From the NCBI GenBank assembly GCA_032622095.1, contig CP136063.1:216459982-216523981 (forward strand): 64,000 nt of DNA, in the 5' to 3' direction. Both the position numbers and the translations under genes were made by a program. The notes under the pieces were generated by a model, which did not search any database, was not told the origin of the DNA, and saw nothing but the letters and a program-made list of their open reading frames with translations. Shown here one piece after another: positions 59,621 to 64,000 of the stretch (position 1 is its first letter; each line of letters starts with the position of its first letter). The stretch comes from Siphonodentalium dalli. Taxonomy: Eukaryota; Mollusca; Scaphopoda; Gadilida; Siphonodentaliidae.

Positions 59621-59949
59621 AGATTTGATTTGCTCTTAAAGTGCCTTAAGCGGAATTAATTTATTTGCTCTTTTAAAAGTAAAATTCATCTATTTGAGCT
59701 TGACCATAAATCAGATTGTCTAGAAATAAAAAAAGAGTGAATTAGACTCTGAGAAAGGAATTACAAATAGGTGGACTAGTATATATTATTAAATACATGT
59801 ATGATAGTCTCATGTCTTATTTACACTTAAGCGCAAATGATGTGCGCGTAATTGAGCTCAAATAAATGTTTTTTTTACATAGAGCATAATTAAATGATTG
59901 GGTCTATGAACACCTTTCATGTATGGTACATATTCCAGATACAGATAAT
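59621..59949. repeat. Decayed self-complementary 20-mer cluster
   Basis: Words related to the 47.6-kb motif occur here (TTGCTCTTAAAGTGCC, CACTTAAGCGCAAATGATG). No gene is seen. Confidence 0.5.
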
Positions 59950-60467
59950 TTAAAGGTACGGTTGGTCTTGGCGGTGGGTATCCTGTGAAAATATTTCCAC
60001 CCTTCGAAAACCGCCACAAAAATAAAGAACATCAAAATGTAGACAGACTTTGTCCATATACAAATAAGAAATATCGCATAAACAGTATGTTATTGTCAAA
60101 TGTTTGACCATTGTTATGTAAACAAAAGCATAAAAAGTTACTTTTCTGGTGTTTGTTTATATTATGATGGTAAACATAAAGAGCGTTCTTTGTTGGTGAA
60201 TTCCTGATATGGAACTAATAAAGAGCGTTTATGCCATTTGTGTGTGTGATTAGCCAGTTCAAGAGTTGCATTAATATTGTGCTGTCTTCTGTAACACAAT
60301 CAGGCTCTTGCTTAGGTAAAATATTGTAGGTCTTTATGATAACATGCTGTTTACGTGATGGTCATGGTATATATGAACGAAACTGTATGCGTTTTAATGT
60401 TTTTCTGTTTACGGTGATTAGAACAAATATCAATATTTTCGACAACTAAGGCCTCACATGCCTTTAA
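59950..60467 (-). mobile_element. 500-bp TTAA element, copy 6
   Basis: TTAA edges at 59950 and 60464-60467. A small insertion near 60250 (GCCAGTTCAAGAGTTGC) makes it slightly longer than other copies. It appears to have inserted within a 20-mer cluster, whose words flank both sides. Confidence 0.85.
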
Positions 60468-60539
60468 TAGCACTTTAAATGTGCAAATGATTTTACACTG
60501 TTTAAATAATTTGCACTTAAGTGCAAATGAACAGGTCAT

Positions 60540-60975
60540 ATGGTGAACCAACGATCGACCTTTATTAGACTAATCGCTATAGAATAGACCGATTGGTCAT
60601 TCATCATATGCAGGCATTGGGGATAAGTCGAGTCACTCTGAACTGTTCTATAGTGGTAATTATATTACATCCAATACGTAAAAAGAGATAATTATAATTT
60701 CTGTTGAAAGACACGGAACAATTATTTACTGAATATATTCAATATAAAGATAGACTGATCAGTTTTATACAGATCAACCAGTGGTTCACCGAGACCTGCA
60801 GATGATTGTTGAGCTTCGGTACATTCAATGCGATTATTAATAAACATGCAGGTCTGGGTGAACCACCAATAGATCTTTATTTAGACTAATCGATCTAATA
60901 TAGACTGGTCTTACACCACCTAGATGCATCTGAGATAAGGGGAGTCACACTAAACTGTTCCATGATATCGTTCAA
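60540..60975. repeat. Direct repeat with offset of about 316 bp
   Basis: GGTGAACCAACGATCGACCT at 60541 and GGTGAACCACCAATAGATCT at about 60858 begin diverged copies sharing ATTAGACTAATCG-like words, GGGGATAAGTCGAGTCAC and AACTGTTC. Each copy is about 120 bp. The intervening part includes a GAGACCTGCAGATG word partly mirrored nearby. Confidence 0.65.
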
Positions 60976-61389
60976 CTTGGTAACTACTTAATAACATTTG
61001 GATTTCTTTTGAGAGAATGAGAATATAAATAAACGTTTAAAAATCTTCAAACAAACACCATTTAAATATTCAAGAATTGGAGTGAGCCCCTCTCGGCTAC
61101 TGACAGTACTGACTCGGCATGTCAGTGTCAGCCATGTTTTATTGGATTTCGATCAATTGGTGTTCACCCAGACCTGATATTTAAATGTGAATTTGGGCTC
61201 CCTTTCCCATACAATTTAGTAAGACACAAACTTACGCAACCTTCCAAGTCTGCATGGGGTTGACATCAGCCGATATACTGCAACGTATTCATCGATCAGT
61301 TCATGCCAATAATGGAAACTTGTTTGTGACTCGTCTTCCATTCCAGATCATTCCAAATTCAACCTGCTGGCTGCTGTCAACTGTCTAGG

Positions 61390-61580
61390 ATTACTTGAGT
61401 ACCGGTACGATTAAACGGACACTGACCGTGGAATGTCGCATTTCCATATCACATAAGCGTTGCGAGTATAATTTCTGCAATATATGCTGTCTTTGTGGTG
61501 CGAATTTCTCACAACAAACGTCGTTAACTTGCGAAGTAACAATGCGGAAGTTACAATTTTTGGGTTTTCCCAACCCGGAG
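61390..61580 (+). other. Possible cysteine-bearing exon
   Basis: An acceptor-like CAACTGTCTAG is followed by an open frame of 63 codons containing CNICCLCGANFSQQTSLTCE and ending at a donor-like CCCGGAG|GTAAAC. The cysteine spacing hints at a zinc-binding motif. No adjoining exon was found, and the opposite strand is also open, so this stays a suggestion. Confidence 0.25.
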
Positions 61581-61699
61581 GTAAACAAATCAGACAGTGC
61601 TTAAAGTCACGCAGTCGGAGGACATCGCGTGGCGAGGGGACTGAACTCTGTTTTGCAACTTGCGATCGACGTACCACCGGTCATCTGAGTACTATCCCT

Positions 61700-62201
61700 T
61701 TAAAGGTACGGTTGGCCTTGGCGGTGGGTATCCTGTGAAAATATTTCCACCCGTCAAAAACCGCCACAAACAGAAAGAACAACAAAATGTAGACAGACTT
61801 TATCCGTATACAAATAAGAAATATCGCATAAACAGTATGTTATTGTCATATATTTGACCATTGTTATGTAAACAAAAGCATAAAAAGTTACTTTTCTCGT
61901 GTTTGTTTATATTATGATGGTCAACATAAAGAGCGTTCTTTGTTGGTGAATTCCTTATATGGAACGAATAAAGAGCGTTTATGCCATTTGTGTGTGATTA
62001 GCCAGCAGCATTGTGCTGTCTTCTGTAACACAATCAGGCTCTTGCTTAGGTAAAATATCGTAAATCATTATGATAACATGCTGTTTACGCGATGGTCATG
62101 GTATATATGAACGAAATAGTATGTGTTTTAATGTTTTTCTGTTTACGGTGATTGGAACAAATATGAATATTTTCGACAACTAAGGCCTCACGTGCCTTTA
62201 A
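61700..62201 (-). mobile_element. 500-bp TTAA element, copy 7
   Basis: Full length with TTAA at 61700-61703 and 62198-62201. It lies about 120 bp downstream of the possible exon at 61390-61580. Confidence 0.85.
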
Positions 62202-64000
62202 CAGCAGAACTTTTGCCTCACTGACATCATAGCTATATATCAGTAGGGCCCCACTAACATGACATAAAATTAGCATGATCTTTAACCAGGGGTGAAGTTC
62301 TATTCTGACAACCGTTGAAAAGTTCCTGATTGTAGGTGGACATGATATCACTATCAATATGAACAGTGAAATGCGTGCCATGCATCAATATGCATCTATT
62401 CGGTCACTGCAGAGTGGGACATAATTAGTAATAATACCTCATTGATATCAACACATGTTCTGATACCATCTATGTTGTATATATTAAGATACAATCGGGC
62501 ATGGCTCATTCGAACCTCCACATTTTGACTACGGAATTTGGAGGGAAAGATATAATAGGTCGGTAAATACACGAAATCTTGGTATGCCGGCTTCATATGC
62601 TTTGAAAAACACTTGACAAAGTTACCATTTTCCAGCCGTTTTTAAAACGCTCTTTATTGCTACCGTATCAGGAATAGAATAACACACGTCGTGCAAATGT
62701 CTGTTTTTTATTTGGGACTCAAACACCTTGTTCAGTTGCATTTTTCATTACTTCAATGCGTCTTTTTGGTTTACATAATGCTCGCAGAAAGGTAGTTAAA
62801 ATATTTATCGACCTATTTCGATACCGGGAAAAATTCAAAAGCGATTAATATTATTCGTATTTTGGAGCGCAAACCGCCATGTTGCTTTAAGCTTGGCAAT
62901 ATTATATATAATCTTACCAGTGTTGTCTGTGAATACGTTTACAGGAGCCATCTGTATATTGTGTCACCTGAATGGAGAGAGGGGTGTCGCTATTACAACA
63001 AATAACACTATGGTAAATTCTGGCAGCTCTGTCGGCGAAGGTTATTTCTCGTTTCCAGGGATGTGGCTAGAGGGCCGCCGCTGGGGTGGAGTTGAAATAT
63101 CAACGGACCCTCCTTGAGCAAAACACAAATCCCACATTTGAGAAACTATTTGAAGCTATTATCATGGTAGTTTCAAATCTAACACACCTACGGTTGAAAT
63201 GTTTGAATGGGTGGGAATTTCAGCCCCAAAAAGTGACCGGATGTAGAAAATATTTGACTTTTTATCTTTTTATCTGAAAACAACAAATTGCACCTTATAT
63301 TAATATCGAAATATCAGAACAAATTCAACCTAATTTTGGTCTGAAATTTCCCACTGATATGGTGGCAAGCACGAAATTCAGAACTGTTTAAAATGTTTAC
63401 CAAAGTTGGGTGATGAGACACTCCAACTCCACAGGTCCCTAACAAGTCTTATATGTGGTACTTTAAGTGCTATTACAAATAGTGTGACGGCGACCTGTGT
63501 CCAATCCAGTCAAAACGTCCCTTGTCCGTTATGTTTTACTTTCTGATATAGAATGGATTTGACAACATTGCGAGCTACAGTGGGTTCCCCGGTCCTCACT
63601 GTGTATGCGATGTCAGAGTGCTAATTTTTGGACAATTATGTCATTGTTTATCTACATTGATTTGATTGTATCAGAGGTGGGGTTCGTGTCTATAGTATTC
63701 GCGTTAGGTTTGTTTCTTTGTTAGGTTAGGCTTTCTCGTAATTCCGACATTTTCTTTGTATTAATCAGCTGGCTTTTCATGTGCAACTTGTCAATTCTTG
63801 CCCAAGCCTGTGCTCATTAATTACCATTCATCGCACGTATTCTTAGCTTTACTTTTAATAATTAATTATTTGTCAAACTGTTAATGCCACGGTGGTGATC
63901 GGATATTTTATCATGCAAATCTGTTAATCTAATCCCGCGTCGTTTATTCACACCTGTGCATGCTTTGTATATAAGAATGTGTAAAACTGTGTTATGTTAC
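62202..64000. other. Right flank, no supported gene
   Basis: A plus frame at 62893-63117 (74 codons, including NGERGVAITTNNTMVNSG) is protein-like in composition but has no recognised family or splice context. The phrase AAACGCTCTTTATT near 62645 recalls the interior of the TTAA element and may be a small fragment of one. Confidence 0.4.

Overview
This window reads as nuclear DNA from an animal, most likely a marine mollusc or other lophotrochozoan (inference). It is AT-rich, has spliced genes with long introns, carries a tRNA-type SINE ending in an AATC tail, and is packed with animal-type transposons: P, Penelope-like, Crypton, a Mutator-like non-autonomous element and TTAA-type MITEs. Nothing looks prokaryotic. 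Most short open frames are chance frames or transposon debris.

The best host gene lies on the minus strand between 30850 and about 20500. It was assembled here from splice signals and reading phase. Six exons (30764-30850, 28994-29129, 24977-25165, 23848-23936, 21986-22057, 20699-20865) join in one frame at every junction. They encode the transmembrane segment and a tail of about 220 residues of a single-pass membrane protein, ending in an acidic stretch. A seventh exon (29780-29847) has the same entry phase but ends in its own stop, which suggests a second, short tail by alternative splicing. The ectodomain was not identified with confidence. A second small candidate gene is a cysteine-rich CXC-like protein at 46802-47104.

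The left part (1-16 kb) holds a partial TIR element, a SINE, a decayed P-element transposase interrupted by two MITEs, several copies of a 500-bp TTAA-flanked element, a foldback element with arms of about 400 bp, and a very recent 350-bp tandem duplication. The middle part (31-38 kb) holds a Penelope-like relic with a 300-bp tandem repeat and two head-to-tail copies of the TIR element.

The most remarkable segment is 39.3-46.3 kb. It is a Russian-doll nest: an old repeat is split by a 1.8-kb TIR element (termini GGCCGGATTCGTCATCTC), which is itself split by two further elements. One is a 2.7-kb Crypton with an intact 588-codon tyrosine recombinase and a near-perfect 159-nt hairpin with tandem G-A mismatches at one end. 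The other is a 2.2-kb element carrying a GC-rich, head-to-head palindromic minisatellite. Uninterrupted copies of the TIR element elsewhere in the window reveal the empty sites.

The right part (47-64 kb) has degenerate repeat arrays built around a self-complementary 20-mer, several MITEs, and a young Mutator-like element with identical 68-bp TIRs and a 9-bp target duplication. No RNA genes, CRISPR arrays or operons were seen. All family names rest on motif recognition by eye, without database searches.
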